DNA of 64,000 nt from JAWKWA01 sp041397765. Lineage in GTDB: Bacteria; Pseudomonadota; Alphaproteobacteria; Rhizobiales; Hyphomicrobiaceae. Within the stretch, counting starts at the first letter, position 1; the number at the start of each line of letters is the position of its first letter. This document shows positions 29,723 to 39,574 of this stretch, piece by piece. The stretch is from contig JAWKWA010000003.1 in assembly GCA_041397765.1 (NCBI GenBank), positions 186,001 through 250,000 on the forward strand, in the 5' to 3' direction. A program made the position numbers and the translations under genes. A model generated the notes under the pieces. It made no database searches. It was not told where the DNA came from and saw only the letters and a program-made list of their open reading frames with translations.

Positions 29723-30454
29723 GTGAGCGACCAGCCGATCTTCAACGTCCCCGTCGTGGTGCCCCTGTCGATCGCGGTGCTTGCCGCCGTCGAGGTCGCG
29801 CGCGAATTGCTGCCGGCCGACCTCGAGGCCGAGATGGTGCTGGCCCTGGCGGTCATTCCGGCCCGCCTCTCGCCCGACTATGCGGCCTGGCCGGGCGGGC
29901 TCGTCACCGGCATCACCTCGCTCTTCACCTATATGCTGGTCCACGGCGGCTTCACGCACCTGTTCTTCAATGCGATCTGGCTGCTCGTTTTCGGTGGCGC
30001 GGTCGCCAAGCGGATCGGCGCGGCGCGCTTCCTCGCCTTCGCCCTGGTGACCAGCGTGATCGGCGCCATCGCCTATGTGATCGCCAATTACGCGAGCCCC
30101 TACCCGATGGTCGGCGCCTCCGGTGCCGATTCGGGACTGATGGCCGGGTCGCTGCGCTTTTTCTTCTCCGGGGTCCGCTCGGGTGGCTTCGACGTCTTCT
30201 CCCGCGACACCCGCCGCGTGCCGCTGACACCGATCCGCGAGATGTTCCGCGATCCCCAGATCCTCACCCTGCTGGTGATCTGGGCGCTGCTCAATGTCGG
30301 CATGGGCCTCGGCGGCGATTTCATCACCGGCGGGGGTGGTGGCATCGCCTGGGAGGCCCATCTCGGCGGCTTCGTCGCGGGCCTCTTCCTCTTTCCCTTT
30401 TTCGACAAGGGCAACGGCCCCCGCCGCCGCTGGACGCCGCGCATCGTCAATTGA
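29723..30454 (+). CDS. Rhomboid family intramembrane serine protease
   Basis: A 243-residue protein. GTG start at 29723 gives a natural N-terminus before the first membrane segment (IFNVPVVVPLSIAVLAAVEV); the ribosome-binding site is poor, and the frame is open further upstream. Six hydrophobic segments are seen. HGGFTHLFFNAIWLLVFGG is the second-helix signature, the nucleophile is S133 in GASGADSG, and the partner histidine is in WEAHLGGFVAG near residue 222. Rhomboids cleave membrane proteins within the bilayer; substrate unknown. Confidence 0.9.
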   Translation: MSDQPIFNVPVVVPLSIAVLAAVEVARELLPADLEAEMVLALAVIPARLSPDYAAWPGGLVTGITSLFTYMLVHGGFTHLFFNAIWLLVFGGAVAKRIGAARFLAFALVTSVIGAIAYVIANYASPYPMVGASGADSGLMAGSLRFFFSGVRSGGFDVFSRDTRRVPLTPIREMFRDPQILTLLVIWALLNVGMGLGGDFITGGGGGIAWEAHLGGFVAGLFLFPFFDKGNGPRRRWTPRIVN

Positions 30455-30742
30455 GGGCGGGCCGTTCGCCACGTCTCCCGAAGCTTGCATTGCGGCGGAG
30501 ACGGAAGATTTCCCCGGCTCCCGCCGCACCGCCTTGCGCCACGCCGCCGGCGCGTGCATCATTTCGGCTCGAAACGCCAGGGCGTCGTCCGGTCGTCATG
30601 CGCAGCAGATGTCGGGCCGTCGCGCCCGGCCACAGGCTGTGAAAGGGACCACGCCCGGCTAGCTCCCGGGGCGCGCTGGTCGCGCCGAAGCGACTGTCCG
30701 ATGCGGGACGACCCCGCGCGAGGACGAGGGGAGGCCACGGCC

Positions 30743-31174
30743 ATGACCATCGCAGCCATTCTGAAGCTGAAGGGCAACACCGTCACCACCGTCCGTCCCT
30801 CGGTTTCCGTGCAGAATGCCGCCCGCATCCTCGCCGAGAACGGCATCGGCTCGCTCGTCGTCGTCGATCACGGCCGCCACCCGGTCGGCATCGTTTCGGA
30901 GCGGGATGTCGTGCGTTTCATCGCCCGGGAGGGGGCCGCCTGCCTCGATCGAGAGGTCGGCGAGATCATGACCCCCGAGCCCAAGACCTGCCGCGAGGAT
31001 CACACCATCGACGAGATCATGGCGATGATGACGACGCATCGCTTCCGCCACGTGCCGGTCGTTTCCGATGACGGTCTCATCGGCATCGTCTCGATCGGCG
31101 ATGTGGTGAAGCACAAGATCGCCGAGGCCGAGATGGAGACCGCGGCGATGCGGGCCTACATCACCACCGGTTGA
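30743..31174 (+). CDS. CBS domain pair protein
   Basis: A 143-residue protein consisting of two CBS domains: NTVTTVRPSVSVQNAARILA to GIVSERDVVRFIAREG, then VGEIMTPEPKTCREDHTIDE to LIGIVSIGDVVKHKIAEAE. Stand-alone CBS pairs bind adenine nucleotides and act as energy sensors; this one is of a type common in alphaproteobacteria. Start at 30743 after GGGGAGG. It converges with gltA. Confidence 0.92.
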   Translation: MTIAAILKLKGNTVTTVRPSVSVQNAARILAENGIGSLVVVDHGRHPVGIVSERDVVRFIAREGAACLDREVGEIMTPEPKTCREDHTIDEIMAMMTTHRFRHVPVVSDDGLIGIVSIGDVVKHKIAEAEMETAAMRAYITTG

Positions 31175-31403
31175 TCGGCTGGCCTCAGCGATCGGCGTGC
31201 CGAGCCGCCGTGCCCGGCGCGCGAGCGTTGCCGGTTGGGCCGCGAGCTTGGCCAGTTGGGCAGGGATGGGCGACAGCCAGGAGCCGGTGCCGGCCAGTGC
31301 TTCGGCGGGTCGGCGCTTCGCCGGCGGGGCTGCGGGCAGTGATCGGGAGCCGACCGAGCGCCTGGCCCCCGTTGCTCCTCAGTCCCTCGCCGCACTCCCC
31401 GCC

Positions 31404-32687
31404 TCACTCCCGCTCGGACAGCGGCCGGTAGGTGCGCTCCGTGGCCCCGCGATAGAGCTGGCGCGGCCGGCCGATGCGCTGGTCGGGATCCTCGATCATC
31501 TCGTTCCACTGCGCGATCCAGCCGACCGTGCGCGCGAGTGCGAACAGCACCGTGAACATCGAGGTCGGGAAGCCCATGGCCCGGAGCGTGATGCCCGAAT
31601 AGAAGTCGATATTGGGATAGAGTTTGCGCGAGACGAAATAGTCGTCCTGCAGGGCGATGCGCTCGAGCTCCATGGCGACCTTGAGCAGAGGCTCCTCGCG
31701 CACGCCGAGCGTGTCGAGCACCTCGTGGCAGGTCTGCTGCATGACCTTGGCGCGCGGATCGTAGTTCTTGTAGACGCGGTGCCCGAAGCCCATGAGGCGG
31801 GTATGGGCCGACTTGTCCTTCACCTTGCGGATGAATTCCGGGATGTGGTCGACCGAGCCGATCTCGGCGAGCATGTTGAGTGCCGCCTCGTTGGCGCCGC
31901 CATGGGCGGGTCCCCACAGGCAGGCGATGCCGGCGGCGATGCAGGCGAAGGGATTGGCACCCGACGAGCCGGCGAGGCGAACCGTCGAGGTCGAGGCGTT
32001 CTGCTCGTGATCGGCGTGCAGGATGAAGATGCGGTCCATGGCGCGCGCCAGCACCGGATTGACGCGATAGGGCTCGCACGGCACGGCGAAGCACATGTGC
32101 AGGAAGTTCGACGCATAATCGAGGTCGTTGCGCGGATAGATGAAGGGCTGGCCGACCGAATATTTGTAGGCCATCGCCGCGATGGTCGGCATCTTGGCGA
32201 TCATGCGGTGGCTGGCGACCATCCGCTGGTAGGGATCGTTGATGTCGGTGGAGTCGTGATAGAAGGCCGACAGCGCCCCGACGACGCCGACCATGACCGC
32301 CATCGGATGGGCATCGCGGCGGAAGCCGGTGTAGAAGCGGTTCATCTGCTCGTGCAGCATGGTGTGCCGCGTGATCTGCGACTCGAAGGTCGCGAACTGC
32401 TCGGCCGTCGGCAGCTCCCGGTGCAGCAGCAGATAGCAGGTCTCGAGAAAATTGCCGCGCTCGGCCAGCTCGTCGATCGGATAGCCGCAATAGAGCAGCT
32501 TGCCCTCGTCGCCGTCGATGAAGGTGATCGCGCTCTCGCAGGCCGCCGTCGAGGTGAAGCCCGGATCGTAGGTGAACCGGCCGGACTTCTTGTAGAGCTC
32601 GGAGATGTCGATCACTTCGGGACCGATCGTACCCTCCTTGACGGGGAGGTCGTAGGTCTCGTTGCCGATCGTCAGCTTGGCCGTCAT
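31404..32687 (-). CDS. gltA: Citrate synthase GltA
   Basis: A 427-residue type II (hexameric, Gram-negative) citrate synthase, condensing acetyl-CoA and oxaloacetate in the TCA cycle. Motifs: DGDEGKLLYCGYPIDELAER, ILHADHEQNASTSTVRLAGS with a catalytic histidine, WGPAHGGANEAALNML with the second histidine, and MGFGHRVYKNYDPRAK; the catalytic aspartate is in PNIDFYSGI. Start at 32687, preceded by GGGAGAGCGAGCG. It lies downstream of gltX in the order usual for Hyphomicrobiales, with a 259-base gap that likely carries its own promoter. Confidence 0.97.
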   Translation of the reverse strand: MTAKLTIGNETYDLPVKEGTIGPEVIDISELYKKSGRFTYDPGFTSTAACESAITFIDGDEGKLLYCGYPIDELAERGNFLETCYLLLHRELPTAEQFATFESQITRHTMLHEQMNRFYTGFRRDAHPMAVMVGVVGALSAFYHDSTDINDPYQRMVASHRMIAKMPTIAAMAYKYSVGQPFIYPRNDLDYASNFLHMCFAVPCEPYRVNPVLARAMDRIFILHADHEQNASTSTVRLAGSSGANPFACIAAGIACLWGPAHGGANEAALNMLAEIGSVDHIPEFIRKVKDKSAHTRLMGFGHRVYKNYDPRAKVMQQTCHEVLDTLGVREEPLLKVAMELERIALQDDYFVSRKLYPNIDFYSGITLRAMGFPTSMFTVLFALARTVGWIAQWNEMIEDPDQRIGRPRQLYRGATERTYRPLSERE

Positions 32688-32946
32688 CGCTCGCTCTCCC
32701 ATGCTCGAGGTCTTCAGTTCTGGTCGGGCGCGCCCGAAGGGCGACCGGAGGCTGTCCCGTGCTGGCGGTCCGGCAGCATGTGATGGGGGTGCGCCGCCTC
32801 GCCGGCTGCCGACCCTCGCCTCCTCAGCCGCCTGATTGTGCAGCGCAAAAACCGCGCCGAACCTAGCGCTTCGCGGCACCTGCGGCAAGGCAGGCAAAAG
32901 ACCAATGGCCCTGCGCCGGCCGCGATGCCGGCCTGTAAGGCAGGGG

Positions 32947-34368
32947 TCAGCCGGCCTGGTCCGCGATTCGCCCGAGCGCCTCCTCGCGCCCGAGCACGGC
33001 GAGCACGTCGAAGATGCCGGGCGAGGTCGTGCGGCCGGTGAGCGCGGCGCGCAAGGGCTGGGCAAGCTTGCCGAGCTTGAGGCCGGCGGCCTCGGCATGG
33101 GCCTTGAGCGCCGCCTCGAGGGAGGCAGCCTGCCAGTCGCCGACCGCCTCGAGCACCGGCAGTGCTGCCTTCAGCACCTGCCGGGCGTCCGGCGTCAGCA
33201 GCTTCGCCGCCGCCGGATCGATTGCGAGCGGTCGCACAGCGAACAGATAGGCCGCGCCGTCGAGGAGCGCGACCAGCGTCCTGGCCCGCTCTTTGAGCCC
33301 GGGCATGGCAGCGGCGAGCCGCGACCAGTCGGCCGGGCTCAGCGCCGCCGCCCGCGCCCGACCCGCCTCGCTCGCCGCCAGCATCGCCTTCAGGTGGCCG
33401 ATCAGCTCCGCGTCCGGGGTGGCGCGGATGTAATGGCCGTTCAGATTTTCCAGTTTGGCGAAATCGAAACGCGACGCCGAGCGGCCGATCTGCGGCAGGT
33501 CGAAATGGCGGACGAGCTCCTCGCTCGAGAAGATTTCCTGGTCGCCATGGCTCCACCCGAGCCTGACGAGATAGTTCCTGAGCGCGGCCGGCAGATAGCC
33601 CATCTCCCGGTAGGCATCGACGCCGAGCGCACCGTGCCGCTTGGAGAGCTTGGCCCCGTCGGGCCCATGGATCAGCGGCACATGGGCAAAGACCGGCCGC
33701 TCCCAGCCCATCGCCAGATAGATCTGCGACTGGCGGGCGGCATTGGTCAGATGGTCGTCGCCGCGGATGACGTGGGTGACGCCCATGTCGTGATCGTCGA
33801 CCACCACCGAGAGATTGTAGGTCGGCGTGCCGTCGCTCCTGAGGATGATGAGGTCGTCGAGGTCTTTGTTGGCGAAGACGACGCGCCCCTGCACGGCGTC
33901 CTCGATCACCGTCTCGCCCTCGCGCGGCGCCTTGAGGCGGATCGCCGGCTTGACGCCGGCCGGTGCCTCGCCCGCATCGCGGTCCCGCCAGGTGCCGTCA
34001 TAGACCGGCGGCCGGCCTTCCGCCCGGGCTGTCTCGCGCATCGCCTCGAGCTCGGCGGGCGTGCAATAGCACCGGTAGGCCGCACCCTTTGAAAGCAGCG
34101 CCTCGGCGATCTCCCGATGCCGTGCGGCGCGCTGGAACTGATAGACCGGAGGTTCATCCGCCTCCAGGCCGAGCCAGGTCAGCCCGTCGAGGATCGCATC
34201 GACGGCCGCCTCGGTCGAGCGCTCGCGGTCGGTATCCTCGATGCGCAGCAGATAGCGCCCGCCGCGGCTGCGCGCATAGAGCCAGTTGAACAGCGCCGTT
34301 CTCGCGCCCCCGATGTGCAGGAACCCGGTCGGCGAGGGGGCGAAGCGGGTGACGATCTTGGCAGGCAT
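32947..34368 (-). CDS. gltX: Glutamyl-tRNA synthetase GltX
   Basis: A 473-residue class I aminoacyl-tRNA synthetase. Start MPAKIVTRFAPSPTGFLHIG contains the HIGH signature (HIGG); the KMSKS-like loop is AKLSKRHG in LIHGPDGAKLSKRHGALGVD. The C-terminal anticodon-binding domain is helical. In alphaproteobacteria a GltX may charge tRNA-Glu, tRNA-Gln, or both, with GatCAB correcting Glu-tRNA-Gln; the sequence alone does not say which. Length is normal. Confidence 0.96.
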   Translation of the reverse strand: MPAKIVTRFAPSPTGFLHIGGARTALFNWLYARSRGGRYLLRIEDTDRERSTEAAVDAILDGLTWLGLEADEPPVYQFQRAARHREIAEALLSKGAAYRCYCTPAELEAMRETARAEGRPPVYDGTWRDRDAGEAPAGVKPAIRLKAPREGETVIEDAVQGRVVFANKDLDDLIILRSDGTPTYNLSVVVDDHDMGVTHVIRGDDHLTNAARQSQIYLAMGWERPVFAHVPLIHGPDGAKLSKRHGALGVDAYREMGYLPAALRNYLVRLGWSHGDQEIFSSEELVRHFDLPQIGRSASRFDFAKLENLNGHYIRATPDAELIGHLKAMLAASEAGRARAAALSPADWSRLAAAMPGLKERARTLVALLDGAAYLFAVRPLAIDPAAAKLLTPDARQVLKAALPVLEAVGDWQAASLEAALKAHAEAAGLKLGKLAQPLRAALTGRTTSPGIFDVLAVLGREEALGRIADQAG

Positions 34369-34710
34369 CGGTTTGGATCTCGGTCTCTCGGTTGGAGGCT
34401 CGCAACGGCTGGCGGCATGCCGTGCCAGGTCGCGTGCCAGGTCATGGCGCTGCGGGCGATCGCATCGAGGCCGGCATGGCTCGCTCGCCGCCATGTCCGC
34501 GGAGCCGGCGACGTGCCAGGACCCCGGAATCCGAGGCCGCAGCTCTCATCGAACGGCCGCGCTCGGCCCGACGCCGCCCGTCGCGCCCACGGTGGCGCCC
34601 ACGGTGGCGCCAGCCGTCGCCGGCATGCCCGGTGACGCAGAGGTGGCTTCCGGTATCGCGCAGCGCTCTAGCACGACGATGCCCGCGGGCAAAGCCGGGG
34701 CAGCGTTGCC
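34369..34710. other. Divergent intergenic region between gltX and comEC
   Basis: No gene is recognised. A 12-base unit, GCGCCCACGGTG, is directly repeated at 34583-34594 and 34595-34606. Promoters for gltX (minus) and comEC (plus) should lie here. Confidence 0.45.
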
Positions 34711-36962
34711 ATGATCCGCCTTCCCGTCGCCGAATGGATCGGGCTCGCGCCGGCCCGCAGGCAGTCTGGCGACCTCGTCGCTCCGGCGGGGGGCATGGTG
34801 GATCACGGGACTGGCGATCCGCCGGCCATCGCCTCGCCCGCGGCCGGTGGGCTGCTTTCCGGCCGCGGGCCCCTCGTCCGCCTCGCCGTCCGCCTCGAGA
34901 GCGAACGGGACCGCTGGTTCCTCGCAGCACCGGCGGCGATGGGCGCCGGCATCGGCCTCTATTTCGCAACTCCCCGCGAGCCTCCGGTGGCGATCGCTCT
35001 CGCCATCGTCGCAGCAGCGCTCGTCTTGCGTCATGCCTTGCGCAAGGGCACGCTCGAGATCGTCGCAACCGGCCTGCTCCTCGCCTTCGCGCTCGGCTTC
35101 TGCCTCGCCAAGCTGCGCGCCGAATGGGTTGCCGCACCGGTCATCGGCCGGGAGACGGCACCCGTCGAGCTGCGCGGGCGCATCGAGCGGCTCGAGCCCC
35201 GCGGCAAGGGCGCACGCCTGACCTTGCGGGTCGCCTCGATCGAGGGGATCGCACCGGCCGACACGCCCTACCGGGTGCGCATCCGGGTCAATTTCGACGA
35301 TCTCGGCGATCTCCTCGGCCAGGCGGTGAAGGTGCGCGCCGTTCTGCAGCCTCCTGCCGGCCCCGACCGTCCGGGCGGCTATGATTTCGCGCGCCTCGCC
35401 TGGTTCGCGCGGATCGGGGCGACGGGCTTTGCCGTCGCGCGCCCCGAGCCCGACCTCGGGTCGCCGCCGTTCGGTCTTCTCGACAGCGCCGCGCTCGCCA
35501 TCGAACGTCTTCGCCAGAGGGTCGGCGCGCGCATCCGCGAGGCGCTCCCCGGCGACGACGGCAGCGTCGTCGAGGCGCTGGTGACCGGCGAGCGTGGCGC
35601 CATCCCCGACGAGGTCATCGACAACCTCCGCGATTCCGGTCTCGCGCACATCCTCGCCATCTCGGGCTTCAACATGGCGATCATGGCCGGTGCCCTGTTC
35701 GGCGCGGTGCGCGGCCTGCTCGCCCTGGTGCCGCGTCTGGCGCTGAAAGCCGGCATCCGCCGGATCGCCGCCCTCGCCGGCTTCATCGGCGCCGCGTTCT
35801 GTCTGGTCGTCTCGGGGGCGGGCAGCGCCACCGCCCGCGCCTTCGTCATGATCGCCCTGATGCTGCTCGCCAGCCTCCTGTCGCGGCCGGCGCTCTCCAT
35901 GCGGAACCTCGCGACGGCGGGTCTCGTCCTGTTGGCGATCGCGCCCGAGCAACTGCTGGATGCCGGCTTCCAGATGTCCTTCGCCGCCGTCGTGGCGCTG
36001 ATGTCCGTCTACGAGGCCTATGCCGAGCGCCGCGACCTGCTGAGCCATTGGGGCGTCGGCCACGGGATGGCGGGCCGCGTGCTGCGCTATGTCTCCGGCA
36101 CCGTCGTCTCGACCGTCATCGCCGGGCTCGCCGTCGCCCCCCTCGCCGTGTTCCACTTCCAGCGGCTCGCCGCCTACGGTGTCATCGCCAATGTCGTGGC
36201 CGTGCCACTCTTTGCGTTCCTCATCATGCCGCTGATGGTGGTGGCGTTGATCGCCATGCCGCTCGGCCTGGAGGCCTGGCCGTTGATCGGGGTGCGGTAC
36301 GGCCTGCGCGTCATGCTCTGGGTCGCGGACTGGGTGGCCGGCTCGAGGGGGCGGTCGTCCCGGTCGGCGCGATCCCCGCCGGCTCGCTTTCGCTGATGCT
36401 GGCGGGAGGGCTCTGGCTCGCGATCTGGCGGCGGGGCTGGCGCCTCATCGGGCTTGCCGGCATCGCACTCGGCGTGGCGGCCGCCGTCCTCCAGCCAAAG
36501 CCCGACCTGCTGGTCGGCCGCAGCGGCAGGCCCGTTGCCATCCGGCTCGCCGACGGACGCCTTTCGGTCACCGGCGGCCGGGGCGGGTCATTCGCGGTAC
36601 GCCAGTGGCTCGAGGCCGACGGCGATCGGCGCCCCCCGTCAGCGGCGATGAAGGGCGAGGGCTTCGCCTGCGACGGCGCGGGCTGCATCGCCCGCCTGCA
36701 CGGCCTTCTCATCGCCATTCCCGATGGCGCCGAGGCCCTGCGCGACGACTGCGAGACCGCCGACATCCTCATCACCACCGAAACGCTGAAGCGTCGGTGC
36801 AGCCATCCCCGGCTGATCATCGACCGCCGCACGTTGCGCGAGCAGGGCGCCCTCGCCATCGAAGTCGATGCCGGTGCGCTCCGCGTCTCGAGCGTCGCCG
36901 AGAACCGCGGACTACGACCCTGGTCGCGCTCCAACCGCAAGCCACCACCCCCGAAACGCTGA
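34711..36962 (+). pseudogene. ComEC/Rec2 competence family membrane protein, interrupted by one frameshift
   Basis: Joined across one shift the product is about 750 residues, normal for rhizobial ComEC. The first frame (34711 to about 36341) has the DUF4131 region (VELRGRIERLEPRGKGARLT) and the Competence domain with membrane segments: TGERGAIPDEVIDNLRDSGL, AHILAISGFNMAIMAGALFG, LDAGFQMSFAAVVALMSVYE. At 36340 GCCGGCTCGAGG stands where GCCGGCCTCGAGG would keep the frame; one C is missing. The second frame continues with GAVVPVGAIPAGSLSLMLAG and a C-terminal soluble part (FACDGAGCIARLHGLLIAIP) ending at 36962; it lacks metallo-lactamase histidines, as is common in this order. ComEC forms the DNA-uptake channel. 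Error or real mutation is undecided. Confidence 0.85.
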
Positions 36963-37401
36963 ACGACGGTCCCCTTGCCGTCAGTCCAGCCAATCGACCG
37001 CCGCGATCAGACGAGCACCGATTTCGCCCCGCTCTTCGATCCTCCGTCACCTCCCGGTCTTCGTCCTCCCGCTCTTCGATCCTTCCGGTCTCTGTCTCTT
37101 GCCTGATCACGCCTGCCCGTGATCGCCAGAGCGGGTTCGGATCAACCGGAATCGCGAACACGCTCCAAATCATTGATTCTGAGCACGTTCTAACGGCGCG
37201 CTCGCTTCCATTTCGCCTCGACGTGCTCCGGGGGCCGCCATCGCACCGCTCCGTGGTCACGTCCGGTCCCCTTCATCTCCCGTCCTCTTCATCTCCTGCA
37301 CCCAGCCGCCCTGTCCGAAGCCGCCCCCGGTTCCAGGAGGCCCCCGGTTCGAAACCGCGTCGGATTTTGCGGCGGCCAGCAGAGTGTGGCGCGCGACGAC
37401 C
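36963..37401. other. Intergenic region with repeats, no gene recognised
   Basis: Between the ends of comEC (plus) and lexA (minus). It contains a direct repeat, CCCGCTCTTCGATCC at 37028 and 37068, and the possible dispersed element at 37128-37194. No gene seen. Confidence 0.5.
37128..37194. repeat. Possible dispersed intergenic element of alphaproteobacterial type
   Basis: The 67-base stretch begins AGAGCGGGTTCGGATCAACC and ends ATTGATTCTGAGCACGTTCT plus AAC, with imperfect inverted parts. Its composition differs from its surroundings, and from memory it resembles short intergenic repeats that occur many times in Hyphomicrobiales genomes. Only one copy is seen in this window, so the claim rests on recollection. 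Confidence 0.4.
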
Positions 37402-38115
37402 TCAATAGCGCCGGATGAGCCCGACCAGTCTGCCCTGGATGCTGACACGGTCGGGTCCGAAAATGCGCGTCTCATAGGCCGGATTGGCAGCCTCCAGCGC
37501 GACCGAGGCCCCGCGCTTCCTGAGGCGCTTCAGCGTCGCCTCCTCGTTGTCGACGAGTGCGACGACGATGTCGCCATTGTCGGCCGTGTCACCCCGGCGG
37601 ATGACGACGACGTCGCCGTCGAGAATGCCCGCCTCGATCATCGAGTCGCCCGTCACCTCGAGTGCGAAATGCTCGCCGCCTGCGATCATGTCGGCCGGCA
37701 GGTCGAGATCGTGGCTGTGATTCTGGATTGCCGAGACCGGCACGCCCGCCGCGATCCGCCCCATCACCGGGATCGCGACGGGACCATGAATCGCCCCCGG
37801 CATGGCGACCGGCCGCGCGGCGCGGCGGCCCGCGCCCTCTATGACGCTCGGCGTGAAACTGCGTTTGTCGGCCGCCGATCGCGGATCGCTCTCGGGAACG
37901 TTCTCGGGGAGCCGCACGATCTCGAGCGCGCGGGCCCGATGCGGCAGGCGACGGATGAAACCGCGCTCCTCGAGAGCCGTGATGAGGCGATGGATGCCCG
38001 ACTTCGATTTCAGATCGAGCGCCTCCTTCATCTCGTCGAAGGAAGGCGGCACCCCGCTCTCGGCAAGCCGGGTGTGGATGAACATCAGCAGCTCTTTCTG
38101 CTTCGTCGTCAGCAT
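37402..38115 (-). CDS. lexA: SOS repressor LexA
   Basis: A 237-residue repressor-protease. The N-terminal winged helix is MLTTKQKELLMFIHTRLAES with DEMKEALDLKSKSGIHRLIT. The self-cleavage site is the Ala-Gly in GRIAAGVPVSA; the catalytic serine is in VTGDSMIEAGI and the catalytic lysine in NEEATLKRLRKRG. RecA filaments on single-stranded DNA trigger its cleavage, releasing the SOS regulon. The linker (about 65-115) is longer than in E. coli, as usual in this order. An SOS box lies 107 bases upstream, so it probably regulates itself. Confidence 0.97.
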   Translation of the reverse strand: MLTTKQKELLMFIHTRLAESGVPPSFDEMKEALDLKSKSGIHRLITALEERGFIRRLPHRARALEIVRLPENVPESDPRSAADKRSFTPSVIEGAGRRAARPVAMPGAIHGPVAIPVMGRIAAGVPVSAIQNHSHDLDLPADMIAGGEHFALEVTGDSMIEAGILDGDVVVIRRGDTADNGDIVVALVDNEEATLKRLRKRGASVALEAANPAYETRIFGPDRVSIQGRLVGLIRRY

Positions 38116-38221
38116 GCGCTCTGATCCCTCTCGGACGCCCTTGGCATCGCGTGCCGCCGGCGCCTCGTCCCAAGCCCGTCCGCCGGAACAAACACCCTAC
38201 AAACCGGGAACAACACTAATC

Positions 38222-38236
38222 GTTCCCGTCTTGTTC
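38222..38236. promoter_or_regulatory. LexA box (alphaproteobacterial SOS box) upstream of lexA
   Basis: GTTCCCGTCTTGTTC at 38222-38236 is an exact GTTC-N7-GTTC, the LexA operator form known for alphaproteobacteria. Its place upstream of lexA fits autoregulation. The distance of about 107 bases to the start codon implies a long 5' leader or a start further upstream. Confidence 0.75.
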
Positions 38237-38349
38237 CGCAAGTCGAAATCAGCCGGCGGTTCCGCCCAGCCGATGTCGCGGGATGGCGGCGAGGCTCGCA
38301 AGGAATGGATCGACGCCAGCCTCACCGACGGCGCGTCAAACTTGCCGCC

Positions 38350-39573
38350 TCAGAAGTCGAGCGGCAGGACGTCGACCATGCTGCCTGCGGCGGCGGCCGG
38401 GGCATGTGGCGGCCTCACGATCAGCACATCGGCGCGTGCGAGGCCGGAAACCAGCGAGGAATCCTGCGAGGGGAGCGGCCGGACGCGCGCTCCGGCCCCG
38501 TCGGTTTCGACGACCGCTCGCACATAATGCTGGCGAGGCCCGTTCGCCTCGGCATCGACGGCCAGCGCGATCCGCCGTGCCGCCGCCGGATCGGCCGTCG
38601 GGGCGAGCAGCGCATTGATCAGCGGCACCAGGAACACCCGCGCACAGAGCATGGCCGAGACCGGATTGCCGGGAAGCCCGAGCACGCGCTGATCGCCGAG
38701 CCGGCCGAACATCAATGGCTTTCCCGGCCGCATGGCGATCCGCCAGAAGGCGAGCGAGAGGCCGCGGGCGGCGAGCGCCTTGTGCACCAGATCGTGGTCG
38801 CCGACCGAGGCGCCACCGATGGTGACGAGGATGTCGGCCGAGGCCCCGCGCGCGATGTGCTCATCGAGGCTCGACAGCGTGTCGCGGGCGATGCCGAGCG
38901 GCAGGGCAACGCCACCGGCGCCCCGAACCATGCCGGCGAGCCCGACCGGCAGCGAGGAGACGATCTGGCCGGGGCCGGGGGTCTCGCCCGGCGGCACCAG
39001 CTCGTCGCCGGTCGCAACGAGCGCCACCACCGGCCGGCGGCGGACGGCGAGCGTGCCATGACCCATGGCGGCGGCGAGCGAGAGCTCGCGGGCGTTCAGC
39101 CTGCGTCCGGCGCCGATGAGCGGCTGGCCGGCGCGGAAATCGAACCCGGCCTTGCGGATGTTCTGGCCGGCACTTCCCCCTTCGCGGACGACGACGGTCT
39201 CGCCCTCGCGCCCGGTATCTTCCTGAATCACCACGCTATCGGCGCCGGCGGGGACCGGGGCCCCGGTGAAGATGCGGACCGCTTCGCCGGCGGCGACGTT
39301 CCCCCCGAAGGGATGGCCGGCCGCCGATTCGCCGATCACCCGCAGCCGAGCCGGAATCCTCGTCAGATCGGCGGCCTTGACCGCATAGCCATCCATCGCC
39401 GAGGCATCGAAGGGCGGCTGGGTGAGGCGCGCGGCGAGAGGCGCGGCGAGGACGCGGCCGAGCGCCTCCTCGATCGGGACGCTTTCCGCCTCGAGCGGCG
39501 CGACCCCTGTGCAGATCAGCGCCAGCGCCTCCTCGACCGGCTTCAGCGGCTGGCCCGGACTGTCATGGGCCAT
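38350..39573 (-). CDS. moeA: Molybdopterin molybdotransferase MoeA
   Basis: A 407-residue enzyme that inserts molybdenum into adenylated molybdopterin. Start at 39573 (MAHDSPGQPLKPVEEALAL) lies one base after the TGA of the preceding ORF; an in-frame start at 39594 would overlap it. Motifs: FDASAMDGYAVKAADL, EAVRIFTGAPVPAGADSVVI, then VVALVATGDELVPPGE, DILVTIGGASVGDHDLVHKA, and RVLGLPGNPVSAMLCARVFL. Length is normal. It is co-transcribed with the TrpC-MoaC gene. Confidence 0.96.
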   Translation of the reverse strand: MAHDSPGQPLKPVEEALALICTGVAPLEAESVPIEEALGRVLAAPLAARLTQPPFDASAMDGYAVKAADLTRIPARLRVIGESAAGHPFGGNVAAGEAVRIFTGAPVPAGADSVVIQEDTGREGETVVVREGGSAGQNIRKAGFDFRAGQPLIGAGRRLNARELSLAAAMGHGTLAVRRRPVVALVATGDELVPPGETPGPGQIVSSLPVGLAGMVRGAGGVALPLGIARDTLSSLDEHIARGASADILVTIGGASVGDHDLVHKALAARGLSLAFWRIAMRPGKPLMFGRLGDQRVLGLPGNPVSAMLCARVFLVPLINALLAPTADPAAARRIALAVDAEANGPRQHYVRAVVETDGAGARVRPLPSQDSSLVSGLARADVLIVRPPHAPAAAAGSMVDVLPLDF

Positions 39574-39574
39574 C

